Assembly: GCF_000218685.1 (NCBI RefSeq)
Contig: NW_006763292.1
Span: forward strand, 744,562-808,561
DNA: 64,000 nt
Reading direction: 5' to 3'
DNA from: Serpula lacrymans var. lacrymans S7.9
Taxonomy: Eukaryota > Basidiomycota > Agaricomycetes > Boletales > Serpulaceae
The position numbers and the translations under genes were made by a program. Below are positions 1-11,874 of this stretch, one piece after another. A model generated the notes under the pieces. That model did not search any database and was not told the origin of the DNA. It was given only the letters and a program-made list of their open reading frames with translations. Position 1 is the first letter of the stretch; each line of letters opens with the position of its first letter.

Positions 1-650
1 CAACCAGAGCACCCACTGTTCTAGGAGGCAAAACCCATAAACAAGTTCTGTGGAATCTGGGAGGATTGTGTGTTAGTTTGTTTTGTGTGTGTGTCTAACA
101 ACAGTTCTCATCATCAACAATGTCTCGAGCAGCAGCAGCATTGATTGAATGACTACCCTTCAACTTAAGCTCACAGCTCTCAAGGACATATTGCAGAGCT
201 CAGTCTTCTGTGCTGGTGTTAAGTCCCAGTTTTCAGCTACCAGACTTTGTAGTACTGCCAGTTGTTTTTTTACACCTGTGGGTAGATCTAAGAACCTAAT
301 TAGAAAGAAACAATTAGCACACAAATGAGTGAGATGTGAGCCAACCTTCCAGAGCTATCGAGGAAAGCGTCTAGCTCGTCGGATGTGAAATGAAGAGGCG
401 TCCGAAGATCATTCGATGACGGTAGTGTATATGGTAGTGTGCCTTTTTTCTAATTATGGTAAGTGGTGTGTCTATCTACGACAAGCCTGGGACCCCAGAC
501 ACCTTCTCCTGGCGTCTTCCTCTCCCTACCACAGCCCGTGTTTTCTTGTATGTTGTTCCAGCTGTAGTGGGTTGCTTCATATACTCCATTGTGATATCAT
601 GCTTAAGGGCCAGAGCCTCCAGCTTAGTGTCCTGGGCAGGTAAAAAATGT
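1..650 (-). other. Possible degenerate exons of an unknown minus-strand gene
   Basis: Minus-strand reading gives short open stretches that look more like coding than noise: one at about 330-420 (contains LHFTSDELDAFLDSSG), one at about 100-200 (contains LESCELKLKGSHS) and one at about 500-600 (contains MKQPTTAGTTYKKTR). Possible GT...AG boundaries lie between them (for example an acceptor TTTCTAATTAG near 300). No family is recognised and no single frame spans the pieces. It could be the 3' part of a gene running in from the left edge, or another transposon relic. Confidence 0.25.
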
Positions 651-817
651 GTCTAAGTTTTCTTTATGGCTGTCCTTGGCCACCTTTTGCTATTCTGCTA
701 CCAATTTAGGAGATGTTCTTTCAGCCTCACTCAATGGGCGAGCAGGCGATCACACAGGAAGTACAGTGTGAGTGTGATTGTGTGATGCCCAGTGGGACCA
801 GAGGATGCCGTAGTGCC

Positions 818-868
818 CATAGGACCAAGTTAGTTGTGGGTAAACAACAGGAGGACTCACTGAGGAGT
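818..868 (-). repeat. Fragment of LTR family 1 (gypsy LTR)
   Basis: About 50 bp matches the reverse complement of the 3' third of the chromovirus LTR (the segment holding ACAACAGGAGGACTC). Both sides stop abruptly, so it is a truncated remnant. Confidence 0.6.
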
Positions 869-1204
869 TGTTACGCTTGTGATGTACAAGCTTGGTAACA
901 AAAGGGTTTCTGGATATGGAAGTGGTTTCTGATAAGCCCGTGGACAACGGGTTTGAGACATATTCTGAAGTAGCTGAAGGGTTTCAATATGAATACCAAG
1001 TTGCACTGTTGAAGCGTACAATCGTATTGGAGATAACTACAATACAAGTGGCTATATATACTGTCCTACTTTAGGGTAGGTGTTTGTGTTGAACAAACGA
1101 CAACGGGTGAAAAACTATAATGAGTAACGAGTGTGGGAAATAGTAATGAGTAGTGGTAGGTAGCTACTCAAAGAAGAAATAAAGTTCATATGAGTCACAG
1201 TTTG

Positions 1205-2977
1205 TAACAGGAGTCTCCTTGATCTATTGGGATCTACAGACTATTTGTACATGTGTATCTTACAGTTGATGAAGGCAGTGGCTGATAATGTCATAGGGCA
1301 CAGCCCGTGTGATCAGCTTCACTGTGTAAAAGACTTGTAGCTAAGAATAAAGAAAAGCAGCACAGTGCGAGAAAGTGGAGTTTGAACTATATGGAAAGTG
1401 CCACATGACACAGTGTGTGAAAACTATTGGGGCCTTTGGCCTGCAGTCCATATCTGAGTCAGGTAAAAGTAGTACACCATTAACATATATCATTTATTTA
1501 CAAAAGAGAGTTAAAGTGGAGAATGAAATTTAAAGGTCCAAAAATTGTGTATTGTAACACTACCCCCTTATAAGGCTCGACTTCCAGGCCCGACTAAGTA
1601 CCAGAGGTAGTAGTTAAACTTTTGGGTATAGGTTAAAAAAAGGAATTAAAAAGGGTTGAATCCATGCCTCTAAGCTTTCTAGGAGCCGAGGGATTCTTAG
1701 AATAAAATTCTCAAACAGCATTGTGGGAATTGTCCAGATAGGCTTCTGGTTTCCACATTCTGTCCTCATCTCCATAGCCCTTCCATAGGACTAGGGACTC
1801 TAATTTTCCACACTTCAAGCATGCATCCACCACCCATTCTACTCCTAATTCTTCTTCACCTTCCTGGGTGACTATAACCAATCTGGGCCGGTCTACGCCC
1901 TGTCCCGGTAGCGGCCCTTTGTAGGGTTTCACATAGCTAATATTGACCATTGGTACTACCCTCATTTGTTTTGGGAGTTCCAGCTCCACCGCATTGGGTT
2001 TGACTTCCTTAATCTGGTAAGGACCGATCCACTTCTCGGTCAGTTTTCTAGACTGCCAATTTTTTAATTTTAAGTGGTCGGTATTAAACCAAACCAGGTC
2101 GCCAACCTTGTAATCAGGGGCCTTAGAGTGTCTATGCTCTGCCCTGTCTTTCATCTGCTCTGCAGTTTTGAATAGTGCCTTGCACATTTTATCTAAGACA
2201 GACTTCATGTTTTTAGCCATGTTTTCTGCAGCCTTGTTCTTACTTTTGCCCAGTTTTACACCCATTCTGGGGAGGTACAACCTTGTAACCTCGAATAGTG
2301 CTTTTCCTGTAGCCAATAACTGTTTGATATTATACGAGAACTGGGCTATCTTTAGCCACTTGGCCCAATCCATCTGCCTGTCATTAATAAATATATGGAG
2401 GTATTGCTTCAATTCTTGATTGAGCCTCTCTGTTTGTCCATCAGTCTGCAGATAGAACACCATTGATAATTTAGGCTTGATGCCCAGCATCCGGCAAAGT
2501 TCTTTCGTAAATTTGCTAGTGAATTGGGGTTTGCACAAAGTGCAAGAGAGCAGAAAGAGTAAGCCCTAATGTAAGAACCTAGATTTTGTATACTCTGGCG
2601 CCCAACTCAGACAAGCAATAGTGAAGTGAGTGGGAGTGGTTACCCTTTACGATAGGACTGAGTTAGTTGTGGGTAAACAACAGGAGGACTTGTTGAGGAG
2701 TTTCCTTAATCTATTGGGATATACATCTACAGATGTTTGTACATGTGTATTATACAGTTGATGAAGGTAGTGACTGACAATGTCATAGGGTATAGCCTGT
2801 GTAACCAGCTCCACTGCGTGAGAGATTTGTAGCTAAGAATAAAGGAAAGCAGTGCAGCATGAGAAAGTAGAGTTTAAACAAAATAGAAAGTGCCACATGG
2901 CACAGTGTGTGAAAACTACAAAAGAAAGTTAAAGTGGAGAATAAAATTTAAAGGTCCAAAAATTATGTATTATAACA
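1205..2977 (-). mobile_element. Internally deleted Ty3/gypsy chromovirus (LTR - integrase/chromodomain - LTR)
   Basis: Read on the minus strand this has a 5' LTR (2977-2570), about 36 bp of leader that matches the leader of the complete element at 11.5-17.6 kb, then a jump straight into mid-integrase, then integrase end plus chromodomain (2538-1711), a polypurine tract (GGGGGTAG-like, 1560-1572) and a 3' LTR (1559 to about 1205). Everything from gag to mid-integrase is missing. The 3' LTR lacks its distal end and carries about 75 bp of foreign sequence at 1427-1500, so no target duplication can be read. Confidence 0.85.
1711..2538 (-). pseudogene. Gypsy integrase C-terminus with chromodomain, truncated
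   Basis: A 275-codon open frame matching the last part of pol in the complete chromovirus. It starts within the integrase core after the second catalytic Asp region, keeps the catalytic Glu context (DGQTERLNQELKQYL), the GPY-like stretch (KWIGPYQIKEV) and a C-terminal chromodomain (VVDACLKCGKLESLVLWKGY, then W-P-E-like residues). The frame is open but the protein lacks the N-terminal zinc finger and first Asp residues, so it cannot be a working integrase. Compared with the full element it carries many substitutions. Confidence 0.85.
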
Positions 2978-3118
2978 CGCTGATGCTCAGCTCCGTCAGT
3001 GTTCTAATTTATTCCTCTCTTTTTTTCATCTGCTAAATATCATATGCAGCATAGTCTACCAATCTACCAGTCTAACTCATGTCTCAACTTGTTTTTTGTG
3101 GGCTTTCAAGCCTGATAG

Positions 3119-3522
3119 TGTTACAATACACACTTTTTGGACTCTTAACTTTCAGTCTCTGCTTCAACCTTCTTGTGCAATGCGGCACTTTCCTTTTGTT
3201 TCAAACTCCACCTAGACATTCATACTCTTGCACTGTGCTGCTTCTCCTTATTTTTAGATACAATTCTCTCATGCAGTTGAGCTGGTCATATGGGCTGCAC
3301 CTTATGACATTATCAGCCAACACTTGTATCAGCTGTTTAGTACACACGTACAAATAGTCTGTAGTTGTATAAATACCCCAATAGATCAAGGAGACTCCTC
3401 AGCAAGTCCTCCTGCTGATTACTCTCAACTAACTCAGTCCTAACCTAAGGGGTATATCCACTCCTCCACTCCCCCTCTTTGCTTGTCTTTATTGTGCACC
3501 AGAGTCTACATACTTTGGTTGT
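3119..3522 (+). repeat. Solo LTR, family 1, with 5-bp target duplication GATAG
   Basis: Begins TGTTACAATACAC, keeps the family landmarks (GCGGCACTTTCC-like box, the region before ATAAATACCCCAATAGATC, GTCCTCCTG) and ends TTTGGTTGT, lacking the last four bases TACA. GATAG occurs directly on both sides (3114-3118 and 3523-3527), supporting a solo LTR left by LTR-LTR recombination. Confidence 0.8.
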
Positions 3523-3527
3523 GATAG

Positions 3528-4220
3528 GGATTGACACTAAGACTGCTGAATTATTTGTGCATGTAACACCACATACACCTTGTTACAGATTTGTGTGCAT
3601 TAATTTCAAGACTCCCTACCACATATCTATATTGCAGGATTTCCTAGTTGCCATTTCAAGACTTGCTACTCATATCACAGGCATAGAGAGATTGAGACAT
3701 GGTCTACAGGATGTCAGTACAACAAGTTTCTGTTCAGCCTGCGAATGTTTGATGTTGAAGTTCAAGGACACGTGTGCAAAGCAATACTGATACAAACCTG
3801 TTGGCATATAGAGGTGCTTTCTTGCATATCCAATTGATCAAGACCTTCAAGTAGGGCCAGCTCTCTTTTGTAAAAATTCTACTCAGTTTGTTGCACCAGT
3901 GGCTCTGTATCCTCCTGTTTTTGCATCTTGTCAACACAGTATCAAAAGAGAAGTAAATTCTGAAGTGCTATCTGGCAGAGTAGAGGGGAAAACTTACATC
4001 TATATTGTAGGACATGCTGATAGTGAAGGGATATGCAAACAGGTTGCCAATGGCTGCTTTGGCAGAGACCGGGTTTATCTGGTTTTGTCATTGCCAAACT
4101 TTTTTTCTGAATCACAGAAGTGCTGGATGAAATGGGTGAATGAGTCATATTCTGGCATATACAAAAACTATCTGAAGGGCCTACTTGATAGTTTACAATT
4201 GATGTTCACTTCAAAATAAG
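3528..4220 (+). other. Anonymous sequence with weak ORFs and a 42-bp SINE-like insert
   Basis: Plus-strand ORFs at 3479-3790 and 3899-4219 overlap this interval, but neither matches a family I know. The insert at 4049-4090 is flanked by TTGCC on both sides (4044-4048, 4091-4095) and matches the constant end of the SINE-like family described at 49346-49667. Confidence 0.4.
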
Positions 4221-4257
4221 CTACATATAGGAGAGACAAAAACTGCTCTCCCTCAGT

Positions 4258-4394
4258 GCTGGGATGTCCCATAAAGTACCTGGCACATCCATAAAATACC
4301 TGGGATATCCCATAAGGCACCTAGGATGTTCCCATGAAGTAGTTGGGGTGTTCCACATAGTAGGCTGGGATATCCCATCCAGTATGTGGGACAT
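4258..4394 (+). repeat. Degenerate minisatellite, period about 21-25 bp
   Basis: About six imperfect copies of a unit like CTGGGATATCCCATAAGGCA follow each other. Units vary by point changes and small indels. Each unit is partly self-complementary (GGGATATCCC). Confidence 0.75.
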
Positions 4395-4499
4395 TATTTT
4401 GGCCAGAGGAAGTAGTGGTTGAAATAGGAAAAAAATCAAAAATTGTGGTAGCCTTTTATTTGGGGATAAGACATGCAGGAGAAGCTTACTAGAAATATT

Positions 4500-5530
4500 A
4501 GACAATCATGCCTGGTATAGGGATTTAGTGCCTACATGAGGGGTTCACTTGTTGTTATACAAAAGACTAACAAATAGGGCTTAATTATGTCAAGACCATA
4601 TTCTCAAGCCTTTTCTGAAAATATCACAGTAGCCTTGGTGAAGATCAAGGTCTATTGTTGACTATAGGGTGTGGTGGTCTGGTATACACAAGGGGGCTTG
4701 CAAGAAGACATACCAAGTTGCCACCACACACAGCTTAATCCCCAGATTTAAGAATAGCCTGGAATAACTTAGGTTTCTAGTTAAACAATAAATTAGGTTG
4801 TTGGGGGCCCAAAAAGACAAGTGGGAGGTGTGTGCCTGTTACTTGTGACACATTGGGACTACCCCAGTGTATTTCAGGGCTATTGGCCACATAACAATAC
4901 AGAAAATATTATAGCTAGAAGCCACGGACTAGGGGTGACTGAAGTGTTATAAACTAGAAGTTTAAACAGTTGATTCAGACACAGTGGGGTGTCAGAATGT
5001 CTGATGTGGTCACCAAGCTGAATTGGTATGTAGGTCACATACCATGATAGTATAGTCAGTGTTATGAGTCAATCCTCTCTCCAAAGGCAGGAGCAGTAGA
5101 TTATGAGGTCAGTGGCATATGAATATTTAGAAGAAATTACCTTAATAGTATATGTGCTTAAGAGGTGTGGCCCAGAATAGTAATTACTCTAGTAGTCACA
5201 ATTCTCACCCCTCAGTTCACCGCCCTCCTGATTGGCTGTGTACTATGTAATATGAATTCTGCTGTGCTCAATGGTTGGTTGATTAGGAGGATGAAGGAGG
5301 TCAAACCACATAGCCAAGGCAGGATTATGATCTAATAATAATTAGTAATTGGAGGGAGTGCCAAGTACTATCTTCCAGAACTACACAGCCTAGGATGGCA
5401 TAGAAATTATAGCTATCTCCAACCCATTGGCATTTTTGTAGCAAAGTACAATTTTAATGCCTACCCACCACTCAATAACTCATGCTGCAACTCAGAATCT
5501 CAGCACTTAGCCTTTGTCTCTTGCTCACTC
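4500..5530. other. Intergenic stretch, nothing recognised
   Basis: I found no coding pattern, LTR landmark or terminal repeat in this roughly 1-kb interval. It is moderately AT-rich. Confidence 0.4.
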
Positions 5531-5536
5531 ACATTA

Positions 5537-5938
5537 TTGCACTGCACTACTGTGCCAAATTCCAGATCATCAAGTACATCATTCATATCCTGCAAAAATG
5601 AAAATAAGGCGACTTTGTGTATTCCAGGTATCCAGGTCTCTGCAACCACTGATTGTGTTATTCCTACCTCTGCTGCTGTCAAGCTCAGTGAGGTCTTGCT
5701 GGAGCTGCAGGAAGAACATACAAGGATGTTGTAGTGTCAAGAGGAGCTTGTAGCCATGCTTAACCTTGCCCACACTTTCTTGCATGGGTTTTTTGAGGAT
5801 GAAATATCTGGTCTTCAGATGGCCCATGATAAAATTGCAGAGATAGAAGTCAGCCTTGCAAGAAAATGCAAGCCCTGTATGAATACTGTGTCTTCTTTGA
5901 AAAATACAGTTTGTTATTATGGTCATACCTTCTGTTAA
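5537..5938 (+). pseudogene. Unknown coiled-coil ORF with one in-frame TAG
   Basis: One frame stays open from 5537 to 5938 except for a TAG at 5732-5734, which a C-to-T change in CAG would create. The product has heptad-like stretches (AVKLSEVLLELQEEHTR before the stop; LVAMLNLAHTFLHGFF and MAHDKIAEIEVSLARK after it). No catalytic motif or known family is visible. A putative 3' splice site (TATTCCAG) precedes it near 5630, so it may be one exon of a larger gene. Confidence 0.4.
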
Positions 5939-5939
5939 A

Positions 5940-6650
5940 TTAACATATTTAAATTCTTAATGCAGTCAATGTTTTCTCATTTGTCAGATTTGTTATTGGA
6001 AATACATAATGAGGATAAGCTCATAAGCTCTTCTGATCTGAATAATTGGATATGAAGATATCTTCCAGGTATGTTTTCTTCTCTCATATTCATAACTGAC
6101 TAAGGAAAGTCCAATAGAAAGTTGAGGGCTAATTATGATCTTGAAGTATATCATTATTTTCTTCACATTTATCTATTCAACTGAACAGCTTTCTCATAGC
6201 TGGTTGAGCAAAAGAGCAACTTGGAAACTGAAATAAAACCTAATAAGGAAATAAGCTAGCTCCTAAGTTAAGCAGCACACCAAGTTTTTCAGGTTGATTC
6301 TATTGGTATGTACAAATATGTTCTTCCATGGGGTGAGCATCTATTGATTATGCTTATCTGCTCCTTCTAGCTAAGTTTCAGTGGCAGTTTCAGTTAAGTC
6401 ATGTACCTTAATGTACTGTGACTGTGTATATGTAGGCTTTTAATGTTGTTTCAATATCTTGATAGAGGCAATAGCAGGATAGTAGAACACTTATATAATA
6501 GAGTACTTATATTCAGCCACATTGTGTGCTGCCACCTCAGTTCCACAACTCAGACTAAGGTGAGTAGCAAGTGAAACATTATCATATATTAGATTACTGA
6601 CTACCTAGTAGTGTCTGTTCTCTTTTATTAGAACAAAATGTTATGAGCCC
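5940..6650. other. Intergenic stretch, nothing recognised
   Basis: AT-rich sequence without an ORF, repeat landmark or RNA gene that I can support. Confidence 0.4.
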
Positions 6651-6654
6651 TGCT

Positions 6655-8070
6655 CATCTCTGAACATAAACCTCAAAGCAACCCTTTACTGCACCATCAA
6701 TCTCACAAGCCAGAGCTACCATAGCAACAACATCATCAGTCAGTGCATCCAGGAAAACAACCCACAGATCAAGCCGCCTGTATGACATTCTGTCACTTGA
6801 AAACAACAGCTCAAACTTCCAGGTTTGGAAGTACCATATCCACATGGTCTTAAACATTCAAGGACTACTAGGTATAATTAAGGGGTCAGACATAGACACA
6901 GGGGACTCAAAACCTGTAGAACAATCTGAATGAAATCAGTGCAATAAGGAAACAAAGACACAGATAATACTCACCTTGAAGGATGAACCTTTAAATGGAG
7001 TGCTCTATCTGTCCAGTGCTAAGGAAGTTTGGACTCAAGTCAAAAACCACTATGAAGGGAAAGGCAAACAGACTATTGCCTACCTGATAGGTGATACAGC
7101 CTTAGAACCCCAACTGAATAGCATGCATCAGAAAGCACATGTACTAGCTTCCCTAGGCCAGCCCCTGGACTACTCACTAGTAGCCGTAGCCATGGTTATC
7201 TTGCTATCACCCTCATACTCCACACTTTGCACTATTATCATTGTAGACAATTTCTCCAAATTTCCATGGATATATTTCCTAAAACCCCAAAGTGAAGCAC
7301 TTTAAACAATACAAGCAATGGAAAGAAGATGTCCAAACATTTTTCCGAACTCATTTGGGAGAAGAAAACTTCACTCCTCTTTATACAGAATTCCTCTGGA
7401 GTAATGGAGGAGAAGATTAAGCTGGTGATGCATTCGGAAAACAACTCCAAGGAAATGGTGTCCTCCAAGGAACCACAGCTGCAAATACTCTGGAACAAAA
7501 TGGCATTATGGAATGCATAAATAGAACATTGGCTATACTAGCAACCACTATGCTCTATGATTCCAAGATCCCAAAGTTATTGTGGGTAGATGCCATGCAA
7601 ATGGCTGCATATATCATAGCACACAGCCCAGCATCAGGACTTCATGGGAAGACCCCATATAAAATACTGTTTAAAAGGAGCATTGATCCAACTTTATTTT
7701 GCCCCTTTGAATTCCAAGTGCATGCCTTGATTTCAAAAGAAAAACAGCAAGGAAAGTTCTACTCTAGGGGGTGCAAAGCCATAATAATTGGTTACACACA
7801 TGGAAAACAACAAGCCTATAAACTCCTAGACGCTGAAAAGCGAACTGTGTTTTCAGTTGGCATGTCATATTTAATGAATCTGGAAAGGTACAAAAGGACA
7901 ACACTGCTCCCTGGAACACAGATCCCAGCACAAATCAGTGGGAGGAACTTATTCCAGAGAATGTTCACCATCCGGACCAAAACACAATGGAGGATGATCC
8001 TGACCCTCAGATCTAAGATCCCAATGAATTGCAAATGGAACTGCATCTCCAGAGGAGCTAATAACATGAT
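6655..8070 (+). pseudogene. Ty1/copia relic: gag fused to integrase by internal deletion
   Basis: A copia Gag begins near 6760 (YDILSLENNSSNFQVWKY, then KDEPLNGVLYLSSAKEVWTQ, HYEGKGKQTIAYL). At about 7237 the Gag sequence passes directly into the copia integrase core (IIIVDNFSKFPWIYF), so the zinc knuckle, protease and integrase N-terminus are gone. The integrase C-terminal region follows (7508-7800: NRTLAILATTMLYDSKIPK, IIIGYTHGKQQAYKLLD) with frameshifts. At about 8070 the copia sequence stops and a Plavaka-type gene in the opposite direction begins. The portion from 7796 onward lies inside the long inverted repeat. Confidence 0.75.
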
Positions 8071-9758
8071 ATTGCAATGATCTGTGGGTTAATAATGTCT
8101 TGTGTTCAGTGAATGTTGTATGTTGTGAAGTTGATGCAAAAGATGTTGTGACTATACATTCTGTCATATTTTAATATGACTTGAATAGAAGGTTGCTGAT
8201 TTGATGAGGGATCATTAAGGTGATGCTTGGAAACATTATGAGTGAGAAGAGTCAATTGCATACAGTGATAGTAAGTGAACCTTGAGGTTTAATACAAAAT
8301 CCTATAGTGAATCAGGTTGATAGTGGCATTGTACAGTATTGATTTGTCTCTTACCGTGCAAGCTGGATGGCAGGAGTACATGTTGGAGAAGAATGTGATG
8401 TGCAAAGGTGAGTTTTGAGACTTCCCTAGGTGATGATGGTCATCAAGAGTGCTGGCCTCCTGATCAGCAGTGATGGCACAATCCTCAGAAGACATGCCAA
8501 GTTTCTGGAACATGAGACATATATGGGCCTCCTGTTACAATTTCATCTACACTTTTTATTTCTTTTCTTTTCTTTCATCATATCTTATCTTATCTTGCAT
8601 TGCCACACAGATATTCTATCTTTAGATCTTCTATCTTTAGATCTTCTATCCTATTGGACACTATTGTCTTATTAGCTATCTTTAGCTATTCTCCAAGGAT
8701 TCTCCTATCGGTGCTTCTCTTAGATCATTTGACCATTCTTTGATCTATCTTTAGCCATTTCTCCTAGGACTCTCCTTATAGCTCCTCATATGACTATAAG
8801 CCCTTATTGCGATTGGTATCTATTTATATCTTACCTTATGGACACCTCATGGATACCTCATGACCAACAGCCTTTATCGCTATTGGCCCATTATGTTACC
8901 TTTTTTGTATTTACCTGTTTCCTGTTAACCTATCTACAAGCCTCCCCTGAAGTAGACTAACAGTATATATACCGCATGTATGTAGCATAGTTCTGCATCA
9001 TGAATCTACCTCATTATACCCAGTAATGCCTTGCATGAGCAAGCTCCCATATTACCTCTAGAATCCCTGGCAGCTAGTGGAAGCCCAACTTCTCTTCCTT
9101 AGAATGGCGCCATACACGTTTATCATAAGCAGGAAAGCGCAAGAACCTGATGCAGGCATGGGTCACACGGAGGTTCGTAACACCTCCCAACGCTTGATGT
9201 GAGTAAGCTGTTCAGTATAGGTTTTCTTGTTGGTTCTTTTGAATCTAGACTTCCCTGTCCGGTGCTCTAATTTACCCTGGGCACCAGTTATTACAAATGA
9301 AGTAAGATATGGTTAGGTGAACTTACGGGCTCAGTGGAATAGGAGTCTGTAGTGCCAAAGAACCTGATTTGTGCAGGATAATCCCTGAGCGCATGGAGTT
9401 TATAGGTTTGTAGGTTGAATGCCTTGGGTTTTTGGGTGGCTCCTGATGATGTTGACTGAATGTCAGTGCCTTGCTGGATTTCACAGTGCCTTCCTTCATG
9501 CATTGGCTTTTCCCCAAAGTTCCCTAGTACAGAAGGCAGAGCAAGTATTTGCAGCAAATTTTTGCAATTTATCATCTAGACTTATAGTTACTGCATCTAG
9601 TATTTTCAGTGTATTGTCAGTATGCATGTGTAGTTTAACTAAACCATGCAAATGAGCCATACAGAGTAGCAAGCTCAATATTTGAGTGTTGTGTGGTTCT
9701 GGAATTAAGCCATTGAATACAGGAATGGTGTACTGCATGGTGGAAGAATTAAAATGCT
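7796..9758 (+). repeat. Left arm of a 1,963-bp inverted repeat
   Basis: This segment is the reverse complement of 30502-32464, with every coordinate pair summing to 40260 and no indel. All blocks I compared by eye were identical. Outside 7796 the two loci are still homologous copia sequence but differ at several percent to about 15 percent; outside 9758 they are unrelated. Confidence 0.9.
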
Positions 9759-9845
9759 GCAAAGATGTCAAAAAAAATGCAAAGGGCTTACCTGCAGCAA
9801 GTCTTCAAGATAGTGGGCTGTGCGCACTAGGGAGCCTTCTAGTGG
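8071..9845 (-). pseudogene. Plavaka-type transposase, C-terminal part (copy 1)
   Basis: Read on the minus strand: a short exon ending in ...AHYLEDLLQ (about 9840-9795), a small intron (GTAAGC...TTTGCAG), then an exon from 9756 with FNGLIPEPHNTQILSLL, NTLKILDAVTISL, STYKP-like and TTDSYSTEP motifs, an intron starting GTAAGTTCACC, an exon with LEHRTGKSRFKRTNKK, and after the LTR insertion HHHLGKSQNSP (about 8420) and further introns. These motifs in this order are what I recall for the C-terminal half of Plavaka (CACTA-like) transposases of Agaricomycetes. The catalytic part is absent. Broken by stops, by the LTR at 8533-9182 and by fusion to copia at 8070. Confidence 0.7.
8533..9182 (+). repeat. 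Solo LTR, family 4, target duplication CCTCC
   Basis: A 650-bp unit begins TGTTACAATTTC and ends GTTCGTAACA, with CCTCC immediately on both sides (8528-8532, 9183-9187). It sits inside an exon of the Plavaka relic. It contains a run of TTTAGATCTTCTATC direct repeats at 8620-8652. Its sequence differs from LTR family 1. Confidence 0.85.
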
Positions 9846-9929
9846 CCCTACTCACCACAGGCCCCCAAGACATTAACAAGCAAAGGAAAATTAGTGGTTC
9901 TTCATTCCTCATGCCACAGCATCAGTTAG

Positions 9930-11459
9930 TGTTCCTACAAATTCCATAGTAAGTAGAGGTAAGGTAGTAGGCACTATGGGTTTTGTGAATACTATGCCTG
10001 TTCCTGGCCCTTCCGATGCTGCTTCCAGCAGCACCAGCAGCAGTGGTCTCATTGAAGTAGGCCCTTCTAATAGAGCTGACACATTTCAGACTGAAGCATC
10101 AAGTACAATTTCTTACCAACACAATTCTTATTAATGCTAACACCCTTTTACTTAATCTGTAGCTTTTTGCACTGCATTTGTGAATTATATTGTGGGCAGT
10201 TGGACTAGCGGGGTATCCAACAACTTGGAAAGTACATCAAAATTCTTGTTATGACTAATTTGCACCCCTCATGTTGGAAATCAAAGATATAAATACAGAA
10301 CTCTTAGACAATCTCCAAGATAGTGCTTCTGTGTGGTGCATAGTTCAAATTACAGCTATACGGTATACCAATTCCAGCCTCACTTTGGGTACAATGTAAA
10401 TATGAGTATCAGCATTCATTGTACTGGAGAAAATGGTTTTGTAGAACCCTGCGAGTGACAATTTGAGCTTAAATCTATGATGTACATTTGTGGTTAGCTA
10501 ATTCTAAATATTTTAATACAGATATGATGATGCTTGACTCAGATCAGGTTTGAGACCCTTATATTCGCGCAATAATGATATACCACCACAAAGTGATCAG
10601 TGCAATCTACATATTTATCCATATATATTTTTTCCAACTCAATGATTCAGTGTTCCTGGCCGCCAGCACATCAAAGAAGTCCACCAGCATCAAAGTGCAA
10701 GCCTTCCTCAAGTGCAATCCAAGCACTGGATTTGGTTTTTTCCATGCTAGTTATATGGATCTAGTATCTGCCAAGGTAATATCACCTTGATTTTTTACTG
10801 ATACTCATTAGATTAACCTTCACTCATTTACAGAGGAATTCTACCGAGTCCAGTCTTGCTCTGGCCCAGGCTGGGTGTGATTATTTTAACCACCCAGCTT
10901 TCCTCCACATTTTGGATTCACTATACTTTACACAAAGCTTGGAACACTATATGGGAATAGTGAACCTTGATGCTAGTACTTCAGATTGGGTTCCTTTGAC
11001 CCATATAACAAATGCAATGGTTGCTAATAATGGAGCATTGGTATGTCATGTCACTGTTACATCTCACTGGCAAAATACTCTACCCAGCTAATGGGAACTA
11101 CAATAACAGGTGCACCATTTCATCACCCAATGGGCATCAGGCACTTGCAAGCCCTTGCTCTTGACTTGACTGACACTGCAACATTCCATGATATCAACAG
11201 GACAAGTGACCAGATTCTTCAGTGGTTGAATAGTGTTCTGTCATCTGCTCAAGTGAAGAGATATCATAGTGCATCAACTGAACAACCAAGAAATCCTATC
11301 ACGGCTGCACTTCTGTCTCTCGTATGAAGCCTATCACCAGCAGAAATATCCTGACATCTTTTAACATGTATATTACAATAGTAGGAATGAGATAGCTTCA
11401 AACCATGCTAAGCCAACTCAGAGTACCACTGGTAGTACTAGTGCTTTTACTACACCTCC
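9930..11459 (+). pseudogene. Unknown multi-exon gene, 3' end split by the chromovirus
   Basis: Several plus-strand stretches look like exons: about 9980-10130 (serine-rich, DAASSSTSSSGLIEVGPS), 10265-10400 (EIKDINTELLDNLQDSASVW), 10630-10776 (ending in a GTAATA donor), 10835-11040 (LALAQAGCDYFNHPAFLHIL, ending at GTATGTC) and 11110-11327 (LQALALDLTDTATFHDIN, QILQWLNSVLSSAQVK). A last stretch at 11395-11459 (NEIASNHAKPTQS) stays open and, if continued beyond the chromovirus and one CCTCC duplication, meets TAG near 17650. I do not recognise the family. The 11327/11395 splice gives no clean frame, so the gene may already be decayed. Confidence 0.45.
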
Positions 11460-11874
11460 TGTTACGATAACACAATTTTCGGACCTTTCCTTCATTTTCA
11501 TTCTCCGCTTTAACCTTGTATACTTTAGCTTTCACACATGGTGCCACGCGGCACTTCCTCTTTTGTTCAAACTCCTCTTTCTCGCGCCGCATTGCCTTCT
11601 TCCTATTTTAGATACAACTCTCTCACACAGTGGAGCTGGTCATGCAGGCTAGGCCCCATGACATCATCAGCCACTGACTTTATCAACTGTACAATACATA
11701 AGTACAAACACTCTATATTAGTATATATACCCCAATAGATCCAGGAGATTCCTTAGCGAGTCCTCCTGTTGCATACCAACAAACTCTCTGCAGCTTAAGG
11801 GGTAACCACTCCCCATTCACTACCTTATAGTGTGTTCTTGTGTGCACCAGAGTAACTAACTCTTGGTTGTTACA
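11460..11874 (+). repeat. 5' LTR of the chromovirus (LTR family 1)
   Basis: 415 bp, TGTTACGATAAC...TTGGTTGTTACA. A TATATATACCCC box at about 11720 is the likely TATA element of the promoter. The sequence after the LTR starts TTAGGAATCGC; I could not assign the primer-binding tRNA. Confidence 0.92.
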
